Positions 29,413 through 38,293 of a stretch of 64,000 nucleotides of DNA are shown here, in pieces. The stretch spans positions 102,868 through 166,867 of the forward strand of contig CAVVIH010000007.1 in the NCBI GenBank assembly GCA_963748295.1, given 5' to 3'. Positions within the stretch are counted from its first letter, which is position 1. Every line of letters begins with the position of its first letter. The DNA comes from CAVVIH01 sp963748295 (GTDB taxonomy: Bacteria; Acidobacteriota; Vicinamibacteria; Vicinamibacterales; 2-12-FULL-66-21). The position numbers were made by a program, and so were the translations under genes. The notes beneath the pieces are model-generated. The model searched no databases, was not told the DNA's origin, and worked only from the letters and a program-made list of their open reading frames with translations.

Positions 29413-31071
29413 ATGATCTTCATGCTCCGCGCGCTAGTGCTCGCGACGCTCGTCCTCGTCATGCCGCAGGCGTCCGGCCAGGCGCCGAGCATCCTTCATA
29501 TAAAGGTGGCGCTGCGGGACGGGGAACAGAACGTCACACCGGTGCCGCGGCACGCGCTGCTCATCAGCGATAATCCGGCCAGCGCGGCGCCCCGGCTGAT
29601 CACCACGGGCCTCGATGGCACCGCGGACGTCAGGCTGCGTCCGGGCAGTTACACCGTCGAATCGGACCGGCCGGTCGCGTTCAACGGCAAGGCGTACCAG
29701 TGGACGCAGACCGTGGAGGTGCCGGCCGGACGCGACACGACGCTGGACCTGACCGCGGAGAACGCCGAAGTCGGCCCGATCGACGCGGTCACGACGACGC
29801 CGGGAACGAGCGGCGCCGATACCGATCCCTCTTTCCTTCTCACGCAGTGGCGCGACAGCGTCGTGGCCCTCTGGACGCCGACGACGCATGCGTCAGGGTT
29901 TGTCATCGACGCGAAAGGCCTGATCGCGACGAATCAGCGCGTCATCGGCAACGCCTCGACCGTGGAAGTGCAGTTGTCCAGCGTCAAGGTCGCCGCCACC
30001 GTCCTCGCGACGGATCAGTCGCGCGATATCGCGGTGCTGTGGGTCGATCCCAAAGTCGTCGCGTCGGTGAAACCGGTGCCGCTCTCCTGCGACCAGGCGA
30101 AGCAGCCCGCGATTGAAAACGGCCAGGAGATTTACACGATCGGCGTACCGCTGCGGCAGCCCAAAGGGATGACGTCGGCCACGGTCACGCGGGTCGATCC
30201 CAACGGGCTCGTGTCCGATCTCAGGATCGCGCGCGGCAGCGCGGGCGGACCGGTGTTTATCGCGGCAGGCGATCTGGTCGGCATCACGTCGCCCGCGGAA
30301 GAGAAGGACGAGAACAGCAGCCGCGGCGATGCGCGGATCGTCAGCAGCCGGAACGCCTGCGAGGTAATCGCCGCCGCCGAAAAGAAAATGAAAGACGCCG
30401 CGCCGCCGAGCGGAACGCCGCTGCCGGTGGAACCGTCGCGGCCGTTCCCCGTCGATGCGCTCAAGCTGGCCGTGGAGCGCCGCGCGGGCAGCATGAATCC
30501 GTATCAGATCGCGTCCGAGAACTTCGACATCGCGTTCATCACGCCGGTGATGACGTTCGGCACCCAGTACCAGGCGGAGCAGGGACGGCGGCGGACCACC
30601 AGCAAGGACACACGCACCGCCAACCCCGAGCCGCTGCTCGTGCGGGCGAACATGGATTTCGCCAACTGGTCCGAGTACGTCTGGGACTTTCCCCCGGTGT
30701 TGCTGGTGCGGGTGACGCCCAAGTTCGAAGAGGGCTTCTGGACCAAGGTCGGGCGCGCCGCCGCGCAGACGCAGGGCATCGCGCTCCCTCCAATCAAGCG
30801 CTTCAAGTCAGGCTTTGCGCGCATGGTCGCCTATTGCGGCGACACCGAGGTCACGCCGATTCACCCGTTCAAGGTCGAACGGCGCGTGTCCGAGAGCGAC
30901 GCCATCTATGAGGGCCTCTACGTCTTCGATCCCGGCGCGCTCGGGCCGCACTGCGCGAGCGTGAAGCTCGTCCTGTTCGCCGAGAAGGAGCCGGGCAAGG
31001 CGGACGCCAAGGTCGTCGACGCGAAAGTGATCGAGCAGATCTGGCAGGACTTCGAGCCATACCGGCGCTGA
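29413..31071 (+). CDS. secreted trypsin-fold protein lacking catalytic His and Ser (pseudoprotease)
   Basis: 552 residues. The ATG at 29413 gives a signal peptide (LRALVLATLVLVMPQASGQA); an earlier in-frame ATG at 29371 is less likely. An N-terminal beta-domain (about 25-115) precedes a Trypsin_2/DegP-like region (about 140-300). Here SGFVIDAKGLIATNQRVIG aligns to the block that normally ends TNxHV, so the catalytic His is Arg (about 166); the Asp is kept in DQSRDIAVLWV (about 195); and the GNSGGP block is GSAGGPVF, with Ala (about 267) for the nucleophile Ser. The C-terminal 230 residues are of unknown type. A binding or scaffold role is inferred. The ABC ATPase begins 3 bases after its stop. 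Confidence 0.82.
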   Translation: MIFMLRALVLATLVLVMPQASGQAPSILHIKVALRDGEQNVTPVPRHALLISDNPASAAPRLITTGLDGTADVRLRPGSYTVESDRPVAFNGKAYQWTQTVEVPAGRDTTLDLTAENAEVGPIDAVTTTPGTSGADTDPSFLLTQWRDSVVALWTPTTHASGFVIDAKGLIATNQRVIGNASTVEVQLSSVKVAATVLATDQSRDIAVLWVDPKVVASVKPVPLSCDQAKQPAIENGQEIYTIGVPLRQPKGMTSATVTRVDPNGLVSDLRIARGSAGGPVFIAAGDLVGITSPAEEKDENSSRGDARIVSSRNACEVIAAAEKKMKDAAPPSGTPLPVEPSRPFPVDALKLAVERRAGSMNPYQIASENFDIAFITPVMTFGTQYQAEQGRRRTTSKDTRTANPEPLLVRANMDFANWSEYVWDFPPVLLVRVTPKFEEGFWTKVGRAAAQTQGIALPPIKRFKSGFARMVAYCGDTEVTPIHPFKVERRVSESDAIYEGLYVFDPGALGPHCASVKLVLFAEKEPGKADAKVVDAKVIEQIWQDFEPYRR

Positions 31072-31074
31072 AGC

Positions 31075-31953
31075 GTGGTACAACGAGACATGCAGAATCG
31101 GACGCGGTCGGCGGGCGCCGCGGAATCAGCCGGCACGGTGGAGGCGCCGGCGGTCGTCTTCGAGGACGTCTCGCTCGTGTTCGACGACCATGTCGTGCTG
31201 CGCGAGCTGAGCTTCGAGCTCGCTCGCGGCTCGATGACGTTTCTCCTCGGCGCCAGCGGCACCGGCAAGTCCCTCACGCTCAAGCTGATTCTCGGCCTGC
31301 TCAAGCCGGACTCGGGCACGATCGTCGTCAACGGGCATCGCGTCGACGCGATGCCCGAGCAGGAACTGCTGGCGATGCGGGTCGACCTCGGCATGGTCTT
31401 TCAGGAGAACGCGCTGTTCGACTCGCTGACGGTCGCGCAGAACGTCGGCTACCGGCTCTACGAGGAATCCGACACGCCCGAGGAGCAGGTGCGCGCGCGC
31501 GTCGAGGAAGTGCTCGGTTTCGTCGGTCTGACGGAATTCATCGATCGCATGCCGTCGACCCTGTCGGGCGGACAGCGGCGCCGCGTCGGCATCGCCCGCG
31601 CCATGGCGTCACGACCAAGCCTCCTCCTGTTCGACGATCCGACCACCGGCCTCGATCCCGTCATCGCCGCGAGCGTCGACGAGCAGATCATCAAGCTGCG
31701 CGATCTGGAACACGTCACCTCGATCGTCGTGACCCACCAGATCCGGGATGCGTTCTACATCGCCGAACACGAAGCGGTGAGGAAGGACGGTGAGGTGGAG
31801 ATCGTGGAGGCAGCCACGGCCAAGGATCAGCAGGCCGATTTCATGGTCCTCCACGAGGGCCGCATCCACTTCCGCGGCAGCGGCGCCGAGCTGCTGGCGT
31901 CCGACGATCCGTATCTGAAGGAATTCCTCTACCGAACGTTACCGCCCTGGTAG
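31075..31953 (+). CDS. MlaF/Ttg2A-like ABC transporter ATPase (orphan)
   Basis: 292 residues. Walker A LLGASGTGKSLT (near 60), Q-loop MVFQENALFDSL, signature LSGGQRRRVGIA (near 162), Walker B LLLFDDPTTGLDPV, H-loop VVTHQIRDA, and a C-terminal DDPYLKEFL typical of phospholipid-retrograde (Mla) ATPases. In Walker B the usual catalytic Glu is Asp (FDD), a conservative change that may lower hydrolysis. A 35-residue insert follows the H-loop. No MlaE, MlaD or other permease gene is in the window, so its partner must lie elsewhere. Starts GTG 31075 or ATG 31090; almost contiguous with the pseudoprotease gene. Confidence 0.88.
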   Translation: MVQRDMQNRTRSAGAAESAGTVEAPAVVFEDVSLVFDDHVVLRELSFELARGSMTFLLGASGTGKSLTLKLILGLLKPDSGTIVVNGHRVDAMPEQELLAMRVDLGMVFQENALFDSLTVAQNVGYRLYEESDTPEEQVRARVEEVLGFVGLTEFIDRMPSTLSGGQRRRVGIARAMASRPSLLLFDDPTTGLDPVIAASVDEQIIKLRDLEHVTSIVVTHQIRDAFYIAEHEAVRKDGEVEIVEAATAKDQQADFMVLHEGRIHFRGSGAELLASDDPYLKEFLYRTLPPW

Positions 31954-31962
31954 TGCGCGAGC

Positions 31963-32115
31963 ATGCAGCCTACGGTTTCCGTAGCGCAGACCTTTAGGTC
32001 TGCCGGCCGCGTCAGATCCCGTTACTCGCTGGCGGTCACCTGTGGCGTGCTTACCGCACTTCTCTCGCTGATTGGCTGGCTGATGATCGGCATGCGCGTC
32101 GGATCGATGGGTTGA
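31963..32115 (+). CDS. possible small single-helix membrane protein (50 aa)
   Basis: An ATG ORF too short for routine calling. After a polar N-terminal 24 residues it encodes LAVTCGVLTALLSLIGWLMIG, a good single membrane helix, and stops at 32113. It begins 10 bases after the ATPase stop on the same strand, but without a good ribosome site, and the palindrome at 31986 lies inside it. Real or chance cannot be decided from one sequence. Confidence 0.3.
   Translation: MQPTVSVAQTFRSAGRVRSRYSLAVTCGVLTALLSLIGWLMIGMRVGSMG
31986..32003. repeat. GCAGACC-TTTA-GGTCTGC hairpin (REP-like)
   Basis: Perfect 7 bp arms with a TTTA loop, preceded by CCGTAGC. Same arm-loop architecture as the hairpins at 5898-5994, different arm sequence. 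It follows the ABC ATPase gene and could act as a terminator, though no T-run follows. Confidence 0.6.
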
Positions 32116-32158
32116 GATGAGCGCGGCCCCTCAATGCCCGTCGGCGCGGGCCGCAAGA

Positions 32159-32740
32159 CTACCCCTGATGCTCCGGGTGATCGCAGCCCTTGAACTCGAG
32201 CGAGAAGAGCTGCCCATCGTCGCCGAGCTCCTTCATGAGGCCGATCTCCGTCGAATAGTAGCCGTTGATGGTCAGCGCCTTCATGGCCTGGAAGAACTCG
32301 CGGCCGGTCTGATCCTCCCCGTCCGGATTCTCTTCGGCCGCCAATCGTGTGAGCAGTTCGCTCTGCTGCGCCGGCGAGGCTTCGACGATGTCGGCGCCGA
32401 ACAGGGACTTGCTGCGTGCGTCGATCCAGGCGAGGCCGCCGAGGAATGACGCGCGGTCCGCAGGCGAGGCGCCGGCGAGCGTGGCGTCGATGAACCTGTT
32501 GACGCCGGCGGCGAGGGCGCCTGGGGTGTCGGTTTCCGGGATGATGCGTTCGGCCAGGATGCCGACCGCCTTGTCCTGCCAGGCCGTCAGCACGCGTGGT
32601 TTCCAGGACGCTTCGAGAACGGCGGCCCGCACATGATGCCCCTGCGACTGCGCGACGAGCGAGTCGACCCAGAACGATGACGCCGCCGCACCGAGCGCGC
32701 CGGTGGCAATCGTCTTCAGCGCCTCACGACGGGTGCTCAT
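32159..32740 (-). CDS. gluconate 2-dehydrogenase subunit 3-family protein
   Basis: 193 residues from ATG 32740. A Tat-like signal peptide (STRREALKTIATGALGAAASS) is followed by the subunit-3 fold: LTAWQDKAVGILAERIIPETDTPGALAAGV and a helical remainder ending with FFQAMKALTINGYYSTEIG. The family forms the small periplasmic subunit of membrane-bound GMC dehydrogenases and is needed for export or electron transfer. The ATG overlaps the stop of the GMC gene in an ATGA, so the two are coupled and probably form one enzyme. The signal peptide may carry the folded flavin subunit through Tat. Confidence 0.88.
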   Translation of the reverse strand: MSTRREALKTIATGALGAAASSFWVDSLVAQSQGHHVRAAVLEASWKPRVLTAWQDKAVGILAERIIPETDTPGALAAGVNRFIDATLAGASPADRASFLGGLAWIDARSKSLFGADIVEASPAQQSELLTRLAAEENPDGEDQTGREFFQAMKALTINGYYSTEIGLMKELGDDGQLFSLEFKGCDHPEHQG

Positions 32741-34404
32741 AGGCTCCCCCGCTTGATCTGATCGGCAAGGTAGTCGCTCGCGCGCCACGACAGCGCGAGA
32801 ATCGTCAGCGTCGGGTTCTTCTCGGATGCGTTCGGAAACGCCGAACCGTCGACGACGAAGACGTTCGGCACTTCGTGCATCTGATTGAACGCATTCAGCG
32901 CGGCGCGCTTCGGATCGCTGCCCATGCGGCAGGTGCCGTGCTCGTGGATCGCCGACCCCATCGCGTCGAGCTGACCGCGCCGGTAGTTCACCAGCACGCC
33001 GCCGGCGGCCTTGACGATCTCCTCCACCGTATCCGCCATGTGCTCGGTCATCTTCCGCTCGTTCTCGCCGATCCGATAGTCGATGTTCAGCAGCGGTACG
33101 CCATAGCGATCGACCCGGGAGCGGTCAACCGTGATGCGGTTGTGCGCGTACGGCAGGACCTCGCCGAACGGGTGGATCTCGAACCACGCCGGATGCCGCC
33201 GCTTGATCGCCTGCTTCAGCTCGGCGCCGAAGCCGGGAATCGATGACGACCCGCCGTGCGCGCCGTAGGTGCTCGCGCCGGTGTTCCAGAACTGCGCGCC
33301 GAAGCCGCGCAGGTAGTCGCGCCCCTTGCCCGGCCGGTGGTTGAAGCGCGGCATGTAGATGTGCTCGCCGCCGATGCCGCGATCGTTGCGCGTCGGTGTC
33401 CCCTCGAGCGTGGGAAAATACCCCGCGACGTTGAGCCTGATCTGCTCGCAGAGATAGCGTCCGATCACGTCGGACCCGTTGCCGAGCCCGTTGGGATGGC
33501 GGGATGACGTCGAGTTGAGCAGGATGCGCGTGGAGTCGACGCAGCTCGCGCCGACGACCACGACTTTCGCGAGCACCTCGCGTTCCGCGCCGGTGTTGCG
33601 ATCGAGGTACTGGACGCCGCGTGCACGGCCGTCAGCTCCGGTGAGAATGCGGGCGGCGACCGCGTTCGATCGGACTTCGAGCCGGCCGGTTTTGAGCGCG
33701 AACGGCAGCAGGTGGTCTGCCGAACAGAAGAACGACGCGGTGTCGCAGCCGGAGCCGCAGTTGCCGCAGTAGTGGCAGGGCGGAAACCCGCGCGTCGCGC
33801 GCGTCATGTTGGCGCGGCGGCCCGCGACGACCGGAATCCCGAGCTTCTCGATGCCGCGCTTCAGCAGCCGCTCGCCGCACCGCGGCGGCGGCGCGGGCTG
33901 CAGGAACTTGCTGCCAGGCAGCGCATCCGAATCGTCGGTGCCGCCGCAGACGCCGATCAGCTCTTCGACGCGATCGTAGTACGGCGCGAGGTCCGAGTAG
34001 GAGATCGGCCACGCAATCTCCCACCCATCGCGATCGGCAGCCTTGAAATCGAGCTCGGAATAGCGGAGGCTCACTCTGCCCCACACGTTCGTCTTCCCGC
34101 CAAGCCCCCAGACGCGAGTGAGCTGGAACGGACGTCCGTCCGTCGTCAGATACGGCTGCTCGTCCGTATTCAGGAAGAACTCCGGTGGGCGCTCGCCTCG
34201 CGCTCGACGGTCGCGCGCTTCCCACGGCTGGGTGTGCGTCCAGAATTTCGATCGGTCGAACCGGCCTCCCGCATCGAGGAGCAGCACCTCGATTCCTTTC
34301 TGCGTGAGGTTCCACGCGGCCATGCCGCCCGACGCGCCGCTGCCGATGACGACGACCGGATATTCTCTCGACCGGGTGATGATCTGCATGGGCGACGGGA
34401 TCAT
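32737..34404 (-). CDS. GMC-family FAD-dependent oxidoreductase (dehydrogenase large subunit)
   Basis: About 555 residues. Rossmann FAD motif YPVVVIGSGASGGMAAWNL near residue 15, GLGGKTNVWGRVSLRY (GMC signature-like), a cysteine cluster CHYCGNCGSGCDTASFFC near 250, and the C-terminal block HEHGTCRMGSDP followed by FVVDGSAFPNASEKNPTLTILAL with the catalytic His/Asn pair. This is the gluconate/sugar-alcohol dehydrogenase type that hands electrons to a cytochrome; no cytochrome gene is adjacent. The frame is open far upstream, but I start it at ATG 34404 (ATG 34389 also possible) because homology begins there. It lacks its own signal peptide and likely travels with subunit 3. Confidence 0.9.
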   Translation of the reverse strand: MIPSPMQIITRSREYPVVVIGSGASGGMAAWNLTQKGIEVLLLDAGGRFDRSKFWTHTQPWEARDRRARGERPPEFFLNTDEQPYLTTDGRPFQLTRVWGLGGKTNVWGRVSLRYSELDFKAADRDGWEIAWPISYSDLAPYYDRVEELIGVCGGTDDSDALPGSKFLQPAPPPRCGERLLKRGIEKLGIPVVAGRRANMTRATRGFPPCHYCGNCGSGCDTASFFCSADHLLPFALKTGRLEVRSNAVAARILTGADGRARGVQYLDRNTGAEREVLAKVVVVGASCVDSTRILLNSTSSRHPNGLGNGSDVIGRYLCEQIRLNVAGYFPTLEGTPTRNDRGIGGEHIYMPRFNHRPGKGRDYLRGFGAQFWNTGASTYGAHGGSSSIPGFGAELKQAIKRRHPAWFEIHPFGEVLPYAHNRITVDRSRVDRYGVPLLNIDYRIGENERKMTEHMADTVEEIVKAAGGVLVNYRRGQLDAMGSAIHEHGTCRMGSDPKRAALNAFNQMHEVPNVFVVDGSAFPNASEKNPTLTILALSWRASDYLADQIKRGSL

Positions 34405-34453
34405 ACCGCTTGCCGAACGTCGACGCCGCACTGAACTGCTAGACTCAGCCGTG

Positions 34454-35290
34454 ATGACGCGTCGACTGCAGCCAGGCTCCTGGTTTGCAATCTGCCTGTG
34501 GATGTTTTCGGTGGCATCGGCAAACGGACAGACCAGCGCGCCGGCTCCCCTGACATCGAACCGCCCTGGCATTGGTGACTCGGAGGCGCTCGTTGGCCGC
34601 GCGGTATTGCAAGTGGAGCTCGGCTTCGAGACCGCGCGATCGCGGTCCGGCGACGAGCGCGAGTGGTCGAGCAGCTGGGGGCAGTCGACGCTGCGCATCG
34701 GCATCGTCGATCCGATCGAGCTGTTCGTGAACTGGGGCGGCGTGACGGTCGACCGCGACTCGGCGGCCGGCGTGACCGTGATCGAAGCTGGCAGCAACGA
34801 CGTCGTGCTCGGCGCGAAGTTCGCAATCCTGGACGAGTCGCGCCACGGCTTGACGCTCACCGTCGCGCCGTCATCATCGCTTCCAATCGGCGGCGACGAC
34901 TTCGGCACCGGATCGTACGACGGCTCGCTGCGGCTGCTGTGGGCCCGGTCGCTGCCCGGCGACTGGGACTTGAGCGGGAACTTCGTGTTCCTGAGCACGA
35001 CGGATGCAAGCGGCAGGTACTGGGACAACCTCATGACGGCCGGCGTCAGCAAGTCCATGTCGCCGACCTTCAGCGCCTTCGGGGAGCTCGCAGTCGGCCT
35101 GGCCGAGCCGCGCGCGTGGACGGTTGACAGCGGGATCGCCTGGGTATCCAGGCAGAACGTCCAGTGGGATGTATCCGCCGGTGTGCTGGTACGAGGTCCA
35201 GGACAGAGCTGGTTCGCCTCTGCCGGGGTCACGCTGCGGCGGCTCCCGCGCCGGCTCGGAAAGACCGCCACTTACCGCACGAACTCATGA
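34454..35290 (+). CDS. putative outer-membrane beta-barrel protein (Phenol_MetA_deg-like)
   Basis: 278 residues with signal peptide WFAICLWMFSVASANGQ. The mature part has alternating strands typical of an outer-membrane barrel: PLTSNRPGIGDSEALVGRAVLQVELGFE, LRIGIVDPIELFVNWGGV, DVVLGAKFAIL, LTLTVAPSSSLPIGG and GELAVGLAEPRAWTVD. The layout resembles the MetA-pathway phenol-degradation barrel family. Substrate unknown. Divergent from the GMC gene; its stop overlaps the antiporter ATG, so it shares a transcript. Confidence 0.7.
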   Translation: MTRRLQPGSWFAICLWMFSVASANGQTSAPAPLTSNRPGIGDSEALVGRAVLQVELGFETARSRSGDEREWSSSWGQSTLRIGIVDPIELFVNWGGVTVDRDSAAGVTVIEAGSNDVVLGAKFAILDESRHGLTLTVAPSSSLPIGGDDFGTGSYDGSLRLLWARSLPGDWDLSGNFVFLSTTDASGRYWDNLMTAGVSKSMSPTFSAFGELAVGLAEPRAWTVDSGIAWVSRQNVQWDVSAGVLVRGPGQSWFASAGVTLRRLPRRLGKTATYRTNS

Positions 35291-36846
35291 GGGAACTCGA
35301 AGGGCTCATCGTCCTGGTCGTCGCCGCGGTGATTCTGGCAGCCGTCGCAAGACGCGTCGGTGCGCCGTATCCGGTATTTCTCGCGGTCGGCGGCGTCGGG
35401 CTCGCATTCCTGCCCGGCGCTCCTTCGCTCAGCGTACCTCCGGAGCTCGCGCTCGCCCTTTTTCTCGCACCGGTGCTCCTCGATGCGGCCTACGACGCGT
35501 CGCCGCGCGATCTGCGCGACAACTGGGCGCCGGTGACGAGCCTGGTCGTCTTCGCGGTGACCCTCACCACGATCGCTGTCGCCGTCGTGGTGCGCACTCT
35601 GATCCCATCGATGCCGTGGGCGCCGGCCATCGCGCTCGGTGCCATCGTCGCGCCCCCCGACGCCGCCGCCGCAACCGCGGTGCTCCGTCCGATGAAGCCG
35701 CCGCATCGCATCCTCACGATCCTCGAGGGCGAGAGCCTGCTGAACGACGCCAGCGCACTGCTGATCTACCGGCTCGCGATCGGCGCCGCGGCCGCGCACA
35801 GCTTCTCGGTCGGATCGGTCGCGCCCGCGTTCTTGCTGGCGGTGGCCGGCAGCTTCGTCGTCGGCCCGGCGCTCGGCTGGTTCTTTCTTCGCGTGTTCGA
35901 TCGCGTCCGCGACGTGCCGACCGCCATCATTCTTCAGTTCGTCAGCACGTTCGGCGTCTGGATCCTGGCCGACCGGATCGGGCTCTCAGGCGTCCTCACC
36001 ATGGTGTGCTACGCCGTCACGGTCGCCCGCACTTCGCCCGAGCGCACACCGGCGCGGCTGCGCATACCGTCGTATGCCGTCTGGGCAACCGTGGTCTTCT
36101 TCCTGAACATCCTGGCGTTCATCTTCATCGGCCTGCAGATCCGCCCGATCCTCGACAGCCTCGAACCGTCGATGCGGGGGCGATACTTTGCGGTTGCGAT
36201 TGCCGTGCTGGTCACGGTCATCGTCGTTCGCATCGTCTGGCACATGTCGTTCAATGCCGTCATCCGGTGGCGGGACCGGCGGTTCGGATTCAATCCGCCC
36301 CGCCCGATGCTGCGGCCCACCGTCGGCAGCGGACTGATCATCTCGTGGGCCGGCATGCGCGGCATCGTCACGCTGGCGGCCGCGCTCGCGTTGCCGGCCG
36401 CGTTCCCGTTCCGCGATCTGATCGTGCTGACGGCGTTCTCGGTCGTGCTCGGCACGCTGGTGATCCAGGGACTGACGCTCAAGCCGCTGATGCGCGTGCT
36501 GGATCTGAAAGACGACGACCCGGTTGGCCGCGAGGTCAGCGCGGCACGCGAGCGCGCCCTGCGCGCGGGCCTGGCCACGCTCGACAGCGATCGTTCGCCG
36601 GCGGCCGAAGCGGTCCGCCAGGAGTTCATCGGGCATCTCGGATCGGCAGCCGTTGATCGTGACGGCGTGCGGTCGGCGCACGGCGAGATTCATCATGGCG
36701 CGATCCAGGCCGCGCGTCAGGCGGTGCTCGACATGCGCGCCAGCGACGAGATCGGCGACGACGCCTTTCACCTGATGGAAGAGGAACTGGACTGGCTCGA
36801 GATGGCGGGCGGCAGCACCGACGAGGACGCTACGGCTTCGGGATGA
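35287..36846 (+). CDS. CPA1-family sodium/proton antiporter
   Basis: 519 residues with about twelve hydrophobic helices from ATG 35287, chosen because it overlaps the upstream stop (ATGA) and begins the first helix. The ion-binding motif is visible in ALGAIVAPPDAAAATAVLRP and ILEGESLLNDASALLIYR, the antiporter signature. Later blocks include ISWAGMRGIVTLAAALALP. The cytoplasmic tail (about 400-519) is hydrophilic, with helices and an acidic end. It probably exports sodium or potassium in exchange for protons. Confidence 0.92.
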   Translation: MRELEGLIVLVVAAVILAAVARRVGAPYPVFLAVGGVGLAFLPGAPSLSVPPELALALFLAPVLLDAAYDASPRDLRDNWAPVTSLVVFAVTLTTIAVAVVVRTLIPSMPWAPAIALGAIVAPPDAAAATAVLRPMKPPHRILTILEGESLLNDASALLIYRLAIGAAAAHSFSVGSVAPAFLLAVAGSFVVGPALGWFFLRVFDRVRDVPTAIILQFVSTFGVWILADRIGLSGVLTMVCYAVTVARTSPERTPARLRIPSYAVWATVVFFLNILAFIFIGLQIRPILDSLEPSMRGRYFAVAIAVLVTVIVVRIVWHMSFNAVIRWRDRRFGFNPPRPMLRPTVGSGLIISWAGMRGIVTLAAALALPAAFPFRDLIVLTAFSVVLGTLVIQGLTLKPLMRVLDLKDDDPVGREVSAARERALRAGLATLDSDRSPAAEAVRQEFIGHLGSAAVDRDGVRSAHGEIHHGAIQAARQAVLDMRASDEIGDDAFHLMEEELDWLEMAGGSTDEDATASG

Positions 36847-37531
36847 CGAGCGCCACCGCGAGGCCGTCGTAGCCCTTGGCGCCGACGGTCTGCAGCACGG
36901 TCGTCGATACGCGAGGCTCGGACGCCATCATCGCGAGGACGGTGCGCATGGCAACGACCGCCGGATCCTGGCTGTGCGCGTCGGCGACCTCGCCGTCGCG
37001 CACGACGTTGTCGATGAGGATGAGTGAACCCACGCGGGCGAGGCGGAGCGCCCAGCGGAAATAGTCTGGCGTGGAGGGCTTGTCGGCGTCGACGAACACG
37101 AGATCGAACGGCCCGAGACCTTCGCGTTCGACAGCGGGCAGCACGTCGAGCGCGCGTCCCACCCGGAGGTCGACCAGGGCCGCTGCGCCAGCACGGGCGA
37201 TGTTCTCGCGGGCAATCACCGCGTGTTTCGGCTCCGCTTCAATCGTGATCACCCGCCCGCCCGGCGCCACCGCACGCGCGAACCAGATCGTGCTGTAACC
37301 GCCGAGCGTTCCGATCTCGAGGATGGCACGCGCACCGATCGATCTCGCCAGCAGGTGCAGCAGCTTGCCCTGTGCGGGCGTCACGTTGATGGACGGCAGG
37401 CCGGCCGCGGCGCTCCTCTCCAGCGCGCCGCGCAGGCCCGCATCCTGATCGACGACGAGCCCGTCGACGTACTCGTCGACCGCCGTCCACACGTCGGCCG
37501 CCCGATCGTCCGGGTCAGGGGTCTGCGCCAT
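36830..37531 (-). CDS. O-methyltransferase (class I SAM-dependent)
   Basis: 233 residues, full length for the catechol/caffeoyl-CoA O-methyltransferase-like family. SAM site ARAILEIGTLGGYSTIWFARA, the acidic loop VITIEAEPKHAVIARENIARAG, then FDLVFVDADKPSTPDYF (metal-binding Asp) and LILIDNVVRDGEVAD. Methyl acceptor cannot be told. Overlaps the antiporter 3' end by 17 bases in convergent orientation. Confidence 0.92.
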   Translation of the reverse strand: MAQTPDPDDRAADVWTAVDEYVDGLVVDQDAGLRGALERSAAAGLPSINVTPAQGKLLHLLARSIGARAILEIGTLGGYSTIWFARAVAPGGRVITIEAEPKHAVIARENIARAGAAALVDLRVGRALDVLPAVEREGLGPFDLVFVDADKPSTPDYFRWALRLARVGSLILIDNVVRDGEVADAHSQDPAVVAMRTVLAMMASEPRVSTTVLQTVGAKGYDGLAVALVIPKP

Positions 37532-37546
37532 CTCACGATGCTAAAC

Positions 37547-38008
37547 CTATTGTGTGCGGACCGTCACCTTCGCGGATTTCGCGTTGCCGCCGAGCCAATT
37601 CGTGGCCGACGAGGCGAACTTGTAGACCCACGGGTTGTTGCTCGCGTCGAAATTCTTGGCGCCCGTCAATGGATTGCGCGGGCAGTCGGACGTGACATTG
37701 ATAGCGGCCAGCAGAGGCTGGACTATGGTCGTTCCGGTTGAATACGACATGTCATACTCCAGGTCCACCCGGCGGATGCCTTGCGGGTCGCCGCCTGAGT
37801 AGATGACGGCGACCGTGTCGTTTTTTGCCGCCTGGACGGTCACGTCCGCATCCGCCTGCGAGACGGTGACGGTCGTGCGCGGCCCTCCGCCGACGGGTCG
37901 AAACTCTACGATCAGGCCAGCCGTCGGCGGCGAGGTGTCCGTGCTCGGGATGGGCAGACACTCGCACGCGGCCAGGGCGAGGATGAGGCGTAGCGGCAGG
38001 ATGCGCAT
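37547..38008 (-). CDS. small secreted lipoprotein-like hypothetical protein
   Basis: 153 residues. Starts MRILPLRLILALAACECLP behind AAAGGACG; LAAC is an acceptable lipobox. The body contains a beta-sandwich-like stretch TVQAAKNDTVAVIYSGGDPQGIRRVDLEYDM. No family recognised. Lies 15 bases upstream of the O-methyltransferase on the same strand. Confidence 0.6.
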   Translation of the reverse strand: MRILPLRLILALAACECLPIPSTDTSPPTAGLIVEFRPVGGGPRTTVTVSQADADVTVQAAKNDTVAVIYSGGDPQGIRRVDLEYDMSYSTGTTIVQPLLAAINVTSDCPRNPLTGAKNFDASNNPWVYKFASSATNWLGGNAKSAKVTVRTQ

Positions 38009-38122
38009 GGTGACGTCCTTTCTCGTAGGCGTTCCGCGCCGAGCCGGTCGGAGCTCGGCTGTATATTCCGATCAACGCGAAACGGACGAGAAGCGAACAA
38101 TCCAGAAGAAAGGGGATCGCCC

Positions 38123-38194
38123 ATGGCCCGAAAGGAGCGCGTGAAGGAGCGCGCGACTGATGGCGTGAAGGAGCGGGCCCCAAGACGCCGGTAG
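38123..38194 (+). CDS. possible 23-aa basic peptide ORF
   Basis: ATG ORF in the 285 bp gap between 38008 and 38294, behind AAGGGG. The product repeats a K-E-R unit (RKERVKERATDGVKERAPRRR) and the DNA repeats GAAGGAGCG three times. It may simply be a short tandem repeat. I see no other gene in this gap. Confidence 0.2.
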   Translation: MARKERVKERATDGVKERAPRRR

Positions 38195-38293
38195 GTGAGG
38201 ACAAGTCCATCAGCCTGACGTGATTCGCCTTCTGTTTCCGATCTCTTCTTGTAGACGACCTCTCTGCCGTGTTCTTGAACAAGGAGTACGCTC

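Noticed and set aside
34405..35271. N-terminal extension of the GMC frame upstream of 34404
   Set aside because: This part is antisense to the outer-membrane protein gene, which has a signal peptide and start overlap logic of its own; homology to GMC enzymes begins at 34404.
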